Source: Serilophus lunatus (Eukaryota; Chordata; Aves; Passeriformes; Eurylaimidae). Taken from it: 64,000 nucleotides of DNA. Numbering within the stretch: position 1 is the first letter of the stretch; the number at the start of each line of letters is the position of its first letter. Made by a program: the position numbers and the translations under genes. Positions 1 through 13,600 of the stretch are shown here, in pieces. A model generated the notes under the pieces. It did not search any database. It was given only the letters and a program-made list of their open reading frames with translations, and was not told the DNA's origin. The stretch spans positions 141,955 to 205,954 of the forward strand of contig VXBA01000169.1 of NCBI GenBank assembly GCA_013399895.1. Reading direction: 5' to 3'.

Positions 1-2542
1 TTGAACAGCTGGCAACTAAAACTGGGATTCAAGCCTGTATCTCTTGATTGCACAACACTGTCTATAGTATGAGCAGTCTCTCAGAAGTTTTATATTTATA
101 TAGTTTTTAATGCCAGAGGCTTCTCTTATTAGAAAATACCCTGAAGACACTTTTCTCCTCTTCAGGCATAGAAATTTCCAGACAAAAACCCCTTTCAGTA
201 TAGCAAACATACATAGTTATAAGTATATGGAACAAATTTTCATCACTTCTTTAAATTCTTAAGTCTACATGGAATTCTTGGGTCCAAAAATATCATCAGT
301 TTATCATATAAACCAGAAGGACACCAAATTCAGTCATAATTAGCTTTTTAACTCAACCTCCCTAAGATGAGCCATTTGGATAATCAGCTAGCCCCAGGCA
401 ACTTAAACACCTAATCACTGCACACAGGAACTGTTTGTGCACTTGGCTTTTTCAAACATCTGCTTTGTTCCTGGCAGATGAAGAATCTACACACATGGAA
501 AGTTTCAGAAGTGGAGTCACCGTGTAGGCCAGAATCATGAACTTTTTCCCTCTATTTCATAGAAATAAGTTATTGTATGATTGTATTTGCCCCAGTCTAT
601 CAAACTTTAGCCAAGAGATATTCCTAAGCAAAGTATTTCATAACTTTGTAGTTGCCAGTTCTAATTGACAACATGCATGTCCACAATAACAAAAGAAACC
701 TCCCTGTTGTCTATCTAATCGTTCCCATATCCTTAACTGCTGCTTAGCCTGACATCAGAATTTTATTGTCAGCAGTCTATCCAGTATTTCAGGTTACCTT
801 AGGTATTCTTTTACTACTATCTGCCATATTTGAGAGCTCTGCAGTGGTTGGGCTTTGTCCTTAGAAGTTCTCTTATAGTTTCTTTTATCTTCATTGAAAA
901 TTAAAATAATCTTTACCACATCAAAATATCAAAAATATATCGCTCATTCTTTCTGAGTTTGTAATACAAAAGGTTTGACAAAGGACTAAGGACATACCCG
1001 TTACTTTCACCAAAAGAACGACAAATAAACAATAAAATGTTAGGGAGAAATGAGAGGATTGGAGACAGAGTTGTGTTCTATGAACACTCCCATAGGTACA
1101 AACATGAACAAAAAAAAAAGAGAATGACATTTACTGCCTCACTCAACATAACACTGAACTCCTCTTTTTCCTTCCCTTTTGAAAAGTACAGAAGAAAGCC
1201 AACCAAGGCCATAACAGATGGTCCAGAGAATAATATTCAGCAAGAATTTTGTTGTCGCATTTGGATAACTTCAAGAAATATTTTGGAAAGCGATTAGTGA
1301 GCCTCTGCCAAGGCTGTGTGTAACATATATATATTAAATTGTGCTTGAAGTATTTTCTAACCATCATACGGACAAAGTTATGAGCTAAGTGGTATGGCAG
1401 TGACTTTAAAGAGCAAAACAAAATCCTGAGATGACCTCTATTGCTTACAGCACGGTGCTAAAATGCTAAGGCTGTGTGTTATGGCCCATACAGGGATCGA
1501 CATTTAAGATTTGGGCTCAATGATCCTTGTGGGTCCCAACTCAGAATATTCTGTGATCCTATGAAGGATGTAGTGCAAGAAGTGGTGGTAGCTACAAATG
1601 GAGCAAGCAGAGTGTGAAATTGCTACAGCAGTGGGAAAGTTTGTTTCAGCTTGGAAAGCAAGTCTGGTCAACAGTGCTCCCCACACTCAGCAAAAAGAAC
1701 ATACCAGTATGCAGCAGAAAGAAAACTAGTGATTCACCATGTGCAACCATTATGAATAGCCAAAGGGATAGAAATACTTGACAACAAACAATTTGAAAGA
1801 GTTGATGGCTCCCACTGAAAAGAAATTCCCAGGAATCATCTAGACTTAAGGTGACAAGATAAGTCCCAGCCACTCCTTATGAGGGAACGTAGGGAATTCT
1901 TTTCAGGACAATACACCATCAAGGCTTTCTGCAACTGGTATCCCAATATCATTGTGGCATTAATACCCTTTTTCCTTTGAATTATGTATCCAAGTGCAAA
2001 AATAGGTAATCAGTCTTCCTATTTAAAGCTAGCAAGTTTTATCATCCTTCAGCCTTTTTCCAGCCTACCTCGATACCTTAACCATGAACCAATGCCTCAC
2101 TTCCTGAAGCAGTGTTATGAAATACATACAGGTGTCCACACTAGCAGCAGGCTGGCCCCTCACACCAGACAGGTTTCTCAGCACCACCAAGAACACCTCG
2201 AGCCCCTAAACTTGCACTTACAATGTTTCTATTTGGGTAATTTTTTTTAATCTTTATAATACTCCTAGTTGGGAGAAGTGCACAGGTCTGTCAGTCAGCC
2301 AGTTAACTGTTCCCTTGCTGGACTACTACCTTACACAACAGCATCTTGCAGAATCCAAGCTCTTAAAAATGGCATCAGGGTACATGAAGTTCTGAAAAAC
2401 CCACCAGCACAGAATAGATGGCCTAGATAGCCATTCAGTTTTGGCCAGGATTTCCTCCCCACACCTCCAACTGCAGCATTACCTTAATACTAGCCATGCT
2501 CAGAAGCATCTTGCATCTCCTCTTCCAAATATCACTGTAATT
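1..2542. other. AT-rich unique DNA, no gene seen
   Basis: All six frames are broken by frequent stops, and the open frames of 60-92 codons have no recognisable domain. There is no CpG enrichment, tandem array or recognisable transposon end. This is most simply intergenic or intronic vertebrate DNA. Confidence 0.6.
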
Positions 2543-3625
2543 TAGAATCAAGGAACAGTTTGAACTGGAAGGGACTTTTTAAAGGTCATCTAGTCCAACA
2601 CTCCCCTGCAATGAACAAAGACAACTTGAACTAGAACAGGTTCCTCAGAGCTCTGTTCAGCCTGACCTTGAATGTCTCCAAAGATAGGGGGGAAGGGAAT
2701 GGGGCCCTACCTCTCTGGACAACCTATTTCAGTGCCTCACTACTATCACAGTAAAAAGCTCTCTTATCTAATCTAAATTGACCATCCTTTGTTTTAAAAC
2801 CATCACTCCTTCTTTTGTCACAATGAGCCCTGCTAAAATTTTGTTTCTATCTTTCTTAGGGGACCTCTTCAAGCACGGAAAGGTAACAATAAGATCTCCC
2901 TGAACAGAATCTTCTCTAGACTGAAAAATTAAAACTCTCTCAGCCTTTTCTCATAGAACAAATGCTTCATCCCACTAATCATCTTTATCGCCCTCCTCTG
3001 GACTTGCTCCAACAAGCCCATGTCCTTCTTGTGCTGGGGACATTAAGGAAACCTCCCCATCTGAGCATTTATGAGGCTCTCTGGCACTCACACTCCCAAG
3101 GTCAGAGATTTAACTGCTGGGATCAAAGCCCCTTCACAGCAGGCAGCTCCACTGAGCTGGTGGGTACCCTGCCTGACTCTCTACATACCCTACTTGCACA
3201 CAGAGACCACATTTCTTGACGGTTCGACCCCAGGTTTCCTATAGTGGAGTCTTGGATGTTTCATTCCATAAAGCAATTTATTCACAGCACAGTAACACAG
3301 AAACAGCCTGAGGTGGTGACCTGAGTCTTTGGCTCCTGGAGCATCCCTGAGTGTCCGGTCCCCTGGCTAGGACACAGGTCCCTGGGCCCTTTGTTGTTCA
3401 GAGGGTTGGCAGTTCACAGCCTCTTGCTGTGGGTAGCACACCGAGCTACCGACGCTGAACATGTTCCTCAACAGGGGACCCCAGACTTAGATGCAGTACC
3501 CCAGCTGGGGTCCCATGAGAGTAGAAAGGCAGAATCACCTCCATCAACCTACTGGCCATGCTTCTTTGACGTAGCCCAGGATACAATTGGTTTTGTGGGC
3601 CACAATTGCAGCCATAGCTGAAATG
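2543..3625 (-). mobile_element. Old CR1 LINE 3' fragment, interrupted by an LTR-like insertion
   Basis: The plus strand reads the reverse complement of an avian CR1 3' region. It starts with 'tagaatca...gaactggaagggac' and continues through 'catctagtccaacactcccctgca', 'cctgaccttgaatgtctcc', 'tctctggacaacctatttc' and 'catctttatcgccctcctc' to 'tccttcttgtgctgggga'. The element breaks at 3040 and resumes at 3474 with 'ggggaccccagacttagatg', 'ccatgagagtagaaaggcag' and 'gtagcccaggatacaattgg'. It fades at about 3620. The 5' part is missing, as is usual for CR1. Many substitutions show it is old, and no reverse-transcriptase frame survives. CR1 is the dominant LINE family of birds and reptiles, known to move by target-primed reverse transcription. 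Confidence 0.9.
3042..3473 (-). mobile_element. Probable solo LTR inserted into the CR1 copy
   Basis: These 432 bp interrupt an otherwise continuous CR1 sequence and are flanked by the 6-mer GGGGAC (3036-3041 and 3474-3479), which occurs once in the uninterrupted CR1 consensus. That is the expected target-site duplication of a retroviral integration. Read on the minus strand, the insert begins TGTTGAGGAAC, a canonical TG start, and carries a poly(A) signal AATAAA at 3282-3277. The other end reads CCTTAAT rather than the canonical CA, so either it has mutated or the exact edge is shifted by a base. There are no retroviral genes, which fits a solo LTR left by recombination. The family could not be named; length and layout suggest an ERVL- or ERVK-like group. 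Confidence 0.65.
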
Positions 3626-6600
3626 GTTCTCAAGCAACTTAAAGGAACCTCCTTCCACAAGTCAGCTTCCTCTTCTGTTCAGGTGCCGAGAGACTTCCTC
3701 CTCTCCAAAGGGCAACTCTGCTCAGGAGCAGTCCTTTGGGGCTGCTTTAACAGTTTGAGGGCATGACCCATCCTCAGCACTTCCAACCTTCAGAAGCTCA
3801 CAAAAGGTAGGAGCAAACACCAAATCAAGCCAAACAGCTCTGTCAAAAACATGGTCACTAGGGCATGGCATGAAAATCTTGAAACAGCTGCAAGGTAAAT
3901 CAAGATACCTTTCACAGACCCATAACAACACTGGACTTGAGACATCTTTAATTTCTTGAAGGAACCTGCAGTGTACTGTGCTGATAAGATACTTGAGGAG
4001 GGGAAGTTACAGTCTTCTTTGTTCCTTTAGGTTTTCCCCTGGAAATCAGTTACACCTTCCTTCCTGCCAAAATTTTCAGCATCTGCCCTGTAAGCACAAC
4101 TATAGGCAAACAGCTTTCCCTGAGCACCTTCTGCAATTTCTGTGCTTGAGACAGCATTGATAATCATTATTCACAAAACCTACAAAGCTCACAGAACAGT
4201 CCCACTCCGTACTCAGCAGAAGCTGTGTTGTCTCTCATAGCAAAGAGAAAGTTTCTTTGCCCTACCAAAACACATCTCAGAAACAGTCTATCAGTACTTC
4301 AACTGTATAATTCTTTCAAAGAGGAAAGACAGGATAAGTAGAATCTTTTACATGTCACAGATACTCAGTATGGGGAGAAAATTATCAACGACACTGATAT
4401 GTTTGCACTCAGTAATTTCTCTAGAACTGTCTCTAGAAGAATGCAGCACTGTAAAAGCACTAATCCAAAATTTAAGTAATTAGCCCTTAAAAAAGAAAAA
4501 GGGAATCCTTGCATTAAAAAGACCAGATGCAGAGAGACCCATTTGATACAATTGTCTCAGAAAAACCGAATGCATAAATTATTCCTTGCTCTCATGGGGT
4601 TCCTACATCAGTACCTTCACTGAAGAGCTAAGAGGCAGAATTCAGCTGCGTGGGTAAAATTGCTGCAGGAAACAGCAGATTTATTAGCATTCAGGTAACA
4701 TCTAGTACAGTCAACCACCCCACATTTCTTCAAAAGATTATATTCTAAGTAATATCCTACAGCATGGCTCTTCCTGAATTCATAAACTTGAAAACAGGAT
4801 CTGCACCAGTGACATATGTGAACCACAGTCCTTGTGAGTCTCATTCATGTTATTTGAGCCTCAGTTCAACAACCATTCCAGAGCACAGCTGTGTGCATGA
4901 CAGTCCAGCCGTTCTTCTCTCATTCTCTCTTTAGTAAGAGGCTCAATTTCATAAATCAGGCAATACTGCAAGCACTCCAACTAAACACTTTCATTATATT
5001 ACTTGCCTGTGTCAGCCTCTGCATGACAAAGCAACACAGCCAGTTGCCAGGAACTAAACCTTCAGTACTTCAGTGCTTTTGAAATGGTGAACCAGGGAAT
5101 TTATTACTGCGCTACTTGGAAAGCACAAAGCACTAGCACTTCAATAAATGCATTTGTCTTCTGCTTACCATTTAATCCGAATGGCCTTCAGCCATATCCC
5201 ATGATATCTGTCCTTATCATTACACTTTAATAGCCCAGACATAAATATAAATGCAGTCAGCCGCATGACATCAGCACAGCTGTGCAGCTAGTCTAATTGT
5301 TCACTGTGATGTCATTCATCAGTTCCAAGCCTGTCCTACTCGATATCATTTTGTCTTATAACTTGTCCAGTACTGAATATATCAATATGTTTCAACTATA
5401 ATGTGTTCCAGAGAAACTGCAAAATCATTCCACTGCAACCATGTGTAAAGCTGTTGTTAAAGGCTGGGAAACAAACAGGGCACCTTAGCTTATTCACATC
5501 AATAACAGCTCTTACTCCTGCCACAAGATGAACCTTGACAAGAGACAGTCAATGTGCCTCGCTTACATGAGAACACTAGCCTTCCTCCTACATGTAGCTC
5601 TGTCCCATGCTTCATTCCTACTCCCTCTCAAGCGTTTTTACACACAGCTACTGTCTGCGTGCACAGCTGTCTAGTGAGAAAACTTAAACATAAACAACAT
5701 TTATAAAGATGTGTATCAAATCAGTACTCTGAATTTTCTTATTGAAGTACATTTCAGATTTTTTCCTTTAAAATTATGTTATAGCTCTTCTGTCTTGAAG
5801 AACTCATTATTGCCTCAAACACCACAGACACCGCTTTTCTTTGCTTTACGCTTGGTAAAGTGCTCCAAGCACAATTATCAATTTCTGTATTTAAAAAAAT
5901 GCCCTAATCAAAAGCAATTATAGCCATGCATTTAAAAGCAAAACCTGAAATAATGACAGCAGAACACAGGATATACCACAGTTGTATTTATTTGGCATCA
6001 TCATCTACATTATTGAGGCCGTCATAAAAATGTAATCTAAAATAAAAGCTTCATCATTTCAGTACAATACATTATTAAGCATCTACAACAGTACATTAAG
6101 TAGCATTGAAATTACTGATATTCTCTCACTAATAATAAATCCTATAGATTTTACAAGTGGCTCCAACTAAAGGCAAAATTACAAAATAAAGATATATATG
6201 TCAGCTGGCACAGTGAACCTGTCATTTCTATGTTTAGACTGACAAACTTTTTATAATACCTACACCACTGCAGAAAGACATCTAATCACAGAGGATTCAG
6301 GTGGCTTAGTTCCTGCTTAAAAAACAACAAACAAACCAACTAACACAGAGCTATTATTTTAAGAAATTCTATGGATCTACTCATCATTCTCTCAAGACAA
6401 TGCAGACTCAACCATTTCTGGAAGAAAAATCTTCATCAAAATTGTCAATATAAAAAAAAAGCTTGATTTGTACAGTTTTTAATTAGCTTTTTTCTTCAAA
6501 ATAAAATTCAAGTGTTGTTTGAAGAATATAATATGTGAATGACTGAACATACTCTTACTATTATCAACACTGTCTTCCTACCCAAGCAAAGCTTGTTCTA

Positions 6601-7499
6601 TGGGCACCTAGGGAACAGCAGACTGAATGGACAGCTAAGAGTCTTCTACGAACTGGCAAGCAGCCAGACTGTCTTAACGAAAGTGTAAAACAACTTTCCA
6701 AACCCCCATTAGAAAAGATAATGCCTTTGAGAAAAGAAATACTAATTCTAATGCAGTTCACACAAGAATTCATAGCTATGCAAGTCTCCGCACTGCCAAA
6801 TTGAAGCAGAATGGAAGGTAAAGAAGCAGTAGTTTTGTAATCATTAGTAACTGGTTAATTTCCCCTCTTTGCAATGTTTTGTTTGGTCACCATGTCTGGG
6901 CTAAGAATAAAATGCCACCTAAAAGGAAAGGGTAGCATGCAGGCAGCAGATCATTGCATCACCGTGTTCCTCTTCAGCAGATGAACTGCCTTGAAAATGC
7001 CTCTTCCTCCCTGCTAAAACATCACCTTGATCCAACAGGCAGTTGCCAGACATTTTTTCATTAGCATGAAACATATGCCGGTGTTCACATACGCCCTTTG
7101 CAATCCTTACTCTTGCAATGGAGTCAGTTACCTTTCATGTTTGACTATAAGCCAAAAGCATTTTGGTGCCCATATCTGCCTTCAAGAAGAGGATTTCAGA
7201 AATGCTGAAATTAGAACGGAACCACATGCTTTATTTGGAACTAAACCTCACGTCGTAATTGAAAAAGTAAAAGCATAAGTGTCCTCCTTGTGTTTGTTTG
7301 CTCATGAATTACCTCTGTCAATAAAAGCAGTCCTACCAAACAGCTATGGACCAGTTATTACAAATACACATGGCATGGACAGAGTATTTATTGTCTCTAT
7401 TTGTTAATCAAGAATCGACTTATATTTTTGTGGCCAGGAATTTTCTGTTGTACTTGAATTTTCTTGTTAGTTGACTCACCACTTCTACACATGGCAGGT
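3626..7499. other. Unique non-coding DNA, no gene seen
   Basis: No recognisable repeat or coding exon is visible. A small cluster of regulatory-type motifs lies at 5266-5314 and is listed separately. The rest is AT-rich with ordinary short open frames. Confidence 0.5.
5266..5314. promoter_or_regulatory. Inverted CRE/ATF-like pair around a palindromic E-box
   Basis: TGACATCA (5266-5273) and its exact reverse complement TGATGTCA (5307-5314) flank a perfect 12-bp palindrome GCACAGCTGTGC (5274-5285) with the E-box CAGCTG at its centre. TGACATCA resembles the ATF/CREB and AP-1 family site, and CAGCTG is a class I bHLH site. The palindrome abuts the first CRE-like site. Binding is inferred from motif shape only. 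Confidence 0.3.
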
Positions 7500-7505
7500 C
7501 AGGAC

Positions 7506-7618
7506 AAAAAAATCAACCAAAAAACCCAAAAAAACACACACACCCCCCACCCCCCCCACCCCCCCAAAANNNCACCCCCCCCACCCCCCAAAAAAAAAAC
7601 CAAAAACCACCAACAAAC
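7506..7618. repeat. A/C-rich low-complexity tract with 3-N gap and G4-prone minus strand
   Basis: An A/C microsatellite-like stretch contains (CA)n and then runs of 6-9 C separated by single A, interrupted by a 3-base gap (7570-7572) and followed by a second C-rich run and a poly-A run. On the minus strand the G-runs separated by single T fit the G-quadruplex pattern. The N bases probably mark a place where assembly or polishing failed. Confidence 0.85.
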
Positions 7619-7620
7619 CA

Positions 7621-10600
7621 TGAAACCTCAAGATATTTAAGCCTTGGAAAATAACTGTGTTGGCTTTCACTTTTAGTCTTTCTTCACCTAGAAAATTCCA
7701 TCCCGGGTGAGGTGCAAGTAGGATTTATACCCTTTTTTCTTTCTTTAATTGGTGCCCTAAATAGTCTAGGATAACACATTAAAGATTCTTCACCTCCCAC
7801 CTAAGAAAAAAGAATCTTTAGAGTCTGAGGACTTCAATATTTCTAATTTATTACTTAAGTGTCTATTTTGCATACACTCTGAACATCAAACTGAAGCAAA
7901 TTCATTACTATTTAACAGTTATTTAAAGATATAGTATTTACACCTCTCAAGGTGACAAAAGCCTGTCTCAAGTCACAAATTCAATTATTTAAAGGGTTCT
8001 TCTCTCAAAAAAAAAAAAAAGCCTAAAAAAAAGAATAATTACATGTTTCTGGCATAATTCATGCAGAAATATCTTCCCCAGCCTTTCATCCAAATTTTTC
8101 TATATTACCAGCTTGACTGACCACTACAGAAGCAAATTAATCTGATGTCCTCAGCCTACATGTGGCACTGAATGCAGTCCAGGTTCAGTTACTCATCTGA
8201 TCCACGTAGGTAAGTTGTTAGAAGAGCTAAAAAGAAAAGGTCTTCCAATTCAGCATGAAGTGTTCACAAAGGAATAACCTTATGTTTGAGGAAAGGGTTA
8301 AGGTTACTGCTTACTTCAAGACCTGCAAGTCTCACAGTTTATGTACTCTCTAGTTTCTAGTTTGCAAAAACGGTTACGTGCCCATGGCCCTAAAATTGTA
8401 AACCCACTTGCATCCTGAACTCTAGAACCAATACCACCTAAGATCCCTGCATCCTCACTTTGGATCTGTTATATATGCAGTAGAAACCAAATTTATAAGC
8501 TATAGTAGAATTGATAAAAGCCTACTGAGCAGTTTCTCAAAGACAGCATAACCTTCATGGTCAAGTAAGGCACTCCATCCTCACACAAAAAGTCATCATA
8601 CACTTAGTTAAAGCCTACAAAGCTGACCAAGACATATCTCCAAGTCAGGAGCTACTGCTAAATGCCCTTGAGGTCACCACTCAATATGACTGCTGTGAGT
8701 GCTGCTGCTTCCTCATCAGCACAGTCACTGATACAGCAATGGCTCAGAGGCTGTCTAGTCTGACTGTCACAGATTCCCATCGTATCTCTTTGATGGACAT
8801 ATTTTTTCCTGAGGCACAAGAATCTTTGTCATCTGAATGTCTTTGAAGCTGGTTTAACATCCATTTGGAGAAATCAGAAGACATTAAAGACTAGAGAGAG
8901 TAACTCCAGCTCACAGGTAGGATTTTAATTTTACTTTTTTTAACTCTCCTCTTCAACAGAGGGAACAGCTCAGAAGGGCAGTATACTTCGATATCATAAT
9001 ACAAAAGCATACAAGAGAAGTGATAATTGAAGGGAACAATTTTCTTTTTCTAAGTGGTTTGATCAAAACCCTGTTGGCTTTTAAACTTCCAGCATATGTT
9101 AAACTGGTCCTTTGGACATATCTTAATGATCCCCATCCACTGTCCTCAATCACAAGACACAAGAAAAAGATTACATACAAAATTTGATCTGTGTTAAGGT
9201 AACACAGTGTTTAGAATCAAAACACGTAGCTTGGCCAAGGGTACACACCTCAGGTCTCCATGTAAATGGTTATCCATTTCAAGACTAGGATAGAAAAGAA
9301 ACAGGGCACATAGCTTCTTGCCAGAATGAGATATGCCCTGAATGCAGCACAGCATTTTAAGTGACAGGTCACCAAAAAAAACACCTTCTGTGTATAGACT
9401 CACGTGTGTGGATTTTTTTCAAGCTCATGAATGAGCAAAATTTATTAAAGGAATACTTGGCTGCAGGCAGAAGAAAAACACATGATATACACTATAATAG
9501 GAATTCTGCTAACACTCTAAAAGCATTTTTAGTTCTTACTTATGACCTGGGCCTACCCTCAACATCCTTTTCAGTAGCACGGATCTCTTCCAATTTCTGT
9601 ACATAGGGCACATTTCAAAGTTTGTGTATTTCAGCCCTGAAAGAATTTTTTGTAAACCTATTTGCATAGTGTCCTCCTTTGATGGGAGGACCTGGAAGCC
9701 AAGGAAAATGTAGAAGAAATTATGCAACTTCAGCATACTGAAATGCTTCGGTTTAAGTATCTTGAACTGACCCAGCCCTGGAGAATGAAAGGCTTTGTAA
9801 CAAGACCTCTCTTTCTAGTCACACAGAAGTTTCAGGGAAGTCAATCCATTGCCTGGTTTACTTTGGCATTTGATGCCAGCTAGAAGCCAAATTAAATCAG
9901 GCATTCATATAGTAAACCTTTCCATGTACTTTTGCTCTGCATTTCAATACATAGTCGGCTGTTTCTGTAAGAAGGACTAATTATATTTCAGAGCTTGCAC
10001 TCACTCAATTGGTATAAATGTATGCAAGCCAGTATACGAAGAAGGCAACATATGAAGAAAAGTAATGCAAACCAGTTATTTTACTGATCCCTTGTACACT
10101 TGATGCCACCGAATGCTGCTCCAGCTACAGCTACACAGGGATACATTCGCTGCTGTACCTCTGACGAGGCACATTGCACGAGTGAGTAGCAGTAGCTGTG
10201 CATGGAGAAACACTAGGGGGCAACAAAAGCTCTTCAATAAGCTTAAGGGAGTCCCAAGGTGTCTTTACCACCTCTTATTTTGCCAGTACTATTATCCTTC
10301 CTTGACTGTATGCTCTCCTTCGGGTCTCATGCAAACGAGATGCGTATCATACCATGTTGGTCAGGCTACAGAAGTATGCTTGTGTTCATTCAATATCAAC
10401 TGCTTTCCTTCCCACCAGCCCTTAACCCATTACCAATTCTTCTTGCCATTAAAGGAAGACTTTTGATGACACAAATTTAATCTTTTGTATATGGTGCGCT
10501 TGTTTATCGCCTTTGCCATAGTAAAGTGCTTAGCCATAACTGAATATAATCACTTTAATGTCGTCACAATAGAGAAGGAGGAAGAGGGGAAGTTAGCAGA

Positions 10601-13600
10601 ATCCTGTAAGGAAATCAGCAAACACTAAGGAATAATCATAGATATTTATGATTTTTGATAGACAAATTTACCCTTAGCTCTGATATACTCTTCCTGTGAA
10701 CTGTTTTCTCCACTTTGCAATAATAATCCTACACAGAATAAATGTAATAGTTTTCTGCTTATATATGAAGATATCGATTTTCCAAAGGCGGAAGGGGAGG
10801 AGAGCACTTGAGTATGTCACTCATCTATAAAATTGCATATGAAATTAGATAAAGAAGAAAAATAATTAAACAGACAAGTTGTATACAAACCTTCCCTTTT
10901 ACTGTTTGATAAATTTATCCCAGGTTAACAGGAAGAATAGTTTTGCCTCTTGAAAATTTTCATACCTGAGCAAAAATGGAGTCTCTATTCCCTGAGAAAA
11001 GTACAGGAGAAATTACTTTTGAGAAAGAAAGCTACAGCAACTTCTACCAGTTTTAAAACAGTACACAGATGCTTGTATAAAAATGTACCAATGCCCTTCT
11101 GGCTGAGTCTTAGGATTCTCTTCTAACTAACACCTTACAGTGGGAAGTCAACATGCTGATGTCTTTCCATTAGATGACTGTCGATAAAGTGGCTTCAATC
11201 ACAGAATACCTCTGTTACCATGCCAATAACTCCATTAATTCAAGCAGCAGTGTTGTGGGGTTTTTCTTTTCGGTTGATACTGAAGTTTAGAATATGGTCC
11301 CATTTGGATATTGGAGCACTACTCTATGGCTACATTTACCTTACCCTTGAGGCTTCAGAAAATTTGTCCATAAATTCTACAAAAATAATTTCAAGATGCA
11401 GTAAGGAAAAAGAAGCAGGGAAAGGAGAACTATGACATTCAATTAATCTATAGCATCTTTCTTGTGTCTTCCTCTTGCTAATCCAGAATACTTAGTCAAA
11501 GCACAGGTAAACTTGCATTTGAGATTAATCAGAGCTATGTAAATGAAGGCAGCTGTTTTCTATAGGCCTCCTTCCCTTTCTGGTGAACTAAGATGAAGAA
11601 GGCCATGAAAAAAGCAGCCTGCTGGTCAAAGCAGTTCAGTTTGGTGAGACAAAACCAAACCCTCTGTTGCTGTGACTTAGTTCCTCATGGAATGCGGCTG
11701 AGTAATAAATCAAACTCTTCAAAAGCAATTGCTAATTGAATACATCAGATTTTCTAAAGTGCCTGATGTTACTGGAGTTGGAGCCATTAAAAGACAAATG
11801 CCTACAGTTGTGATGAGAGACAACAGATGCTCTTTAAACATGGATATTTATGGCGCTTCACGCACTCTTCAAAAACCAAAACACAAACCAACAACCAACC
11901 AATCCCTAGATCCTCATACTACCAGAAAACCCTCAAAACACATCCCACCAGAAACATTCAAGAAACCTGTCGTAGTTAAGCTGGCAAACTTAGAAACGAG
12001 CTAGAGAGAGAATTTCATCCAGGAAGCCATTTTTAATGAGAGAACTTACAGCTTTTTATACTTTTTAGAAACCAGCGTGTTAACATTTCATTGGCAGATA
12101 CACTTGTTTTTAACTATTTCATTGGATCAGGCCAAAGCAACAGATCATGTCCCCTTATTTTGAGAACTTGCACCATTATTTTGATACTGGACAAAGCTAT
12201 TGATCAGAAAAGTACGAGAAACCATCTCTACAAAAACAGCACCTGTTTGATAAAGGCAAATCGCTCTTATTGTACGAGAGATCCAAAGTACCTTGAAAGG
12301 TCTCAAGCTACTTGCAGATGTATTTTGAGAAAGTTCCACCAATATTTTGAGAACTAGGATATTGTTTACTTTTTGCTTTTGCTGTTCTTCAGACAGAAAT
12401 TTTTCCAGGCCAACTTCAGGTTTTGCTAGCGTGAGAGAGTTACTTAAGCTAACTTTTAAAACTGTCAAAAATTAGGCCTAAAAGCCCCAGGCTTTGAAAA
12501 AACTACTACGAGAGAAACCAACCCCAATTAGGTTCTCTCTAGTTTTTCCCTGTCAGAAAAATATTATGAGCACCTGTTTTGCCTTTCTTTTTGTCTTCTT
12601 GGCCTCTCTGCCCACCTCTGCTTAGCACCCACCTTATCTAACTCAGAAGTACTACATAAAGAAACTATTTAAGAAACACACAACAATACGCTAACCTTCT
12701 AAAAAGCCATAGTAAAATTAACTTGGTCTACATTCTGCTATGATGTTGGGTCATTTCAATAAAATACAGAACAGTAGTGGCTGTTCATTTAGCGCTTCGG
12801 GTTCAATGAAGACAAGCATCTCAAGTAGGATGGGGAGCCATGCTGTGATCTTATCTGCAAAGACTGCACATGACAATGAGTAAAATTTTAAATCTGATTT
12901 GTCTCAAATGCCTTATTAAAGGTTTTTAAGTAATATTTGCATAACATGTATTTGCTTCTAAACATTATAGGAATGAATGAAGTGTTGATGAGGATCTTAA
13001 TTCTAACATAAGGTGTGTTTCATGATCTAGTCAGGCTTGATAATAGTCCAGAAAAACACAAGAGAAGTTATATTTCTGTATTTTGGTGTGAAATGCTTAT
13101 AGAACAGCAATGACAGTCTTATTCTTGATGGGATTCAGTCCCTACACAAAGAGCAGAGATAGGCATGAACTGTGCGAAGTATGTAGGAGCAACTATCTAG
13201 TATTAGAGCTTTAGGAAGTGAACAGGCTTGGTCCTTGCATAGGTCTCCTGGAGTTGCAGAGCAGACTGGATTGTGGTGCTTTATGTATCACTTGTGTACA
13301 GATTCTGGTAGTATTTACAAAAGTAGAGGATATAATTGAGACAGTTATGTGTCTATACTGCCACTTTCACTACCCCAACCTTTTTTTTTCTTACTTTTTT
13401 TCCTTCTCTACTCAGGTTTCTATAACTCCTCTCAGTCTTATGGATCTTGAACACAAAAGTTATTCTTAATTAGCTTGATCTCATTGGAAGCCTCAAAGAG
13501 TACCTTCTCATGCAAAGTCCTTGCCCTGGCCTAACAGACCAGGAGCTGTACATGTTCTACATCCAGCCCTAGGTTCTGTAATAGCGCACACAGAGGAGCA

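Noticed and set aside
3221..3231. GGTTCGACCCC, an exact tRNA B-box match
   Set aside because: No properly spaced A-box or cloverleaf could be drawn, and it lies inside the LTR-like insertion.
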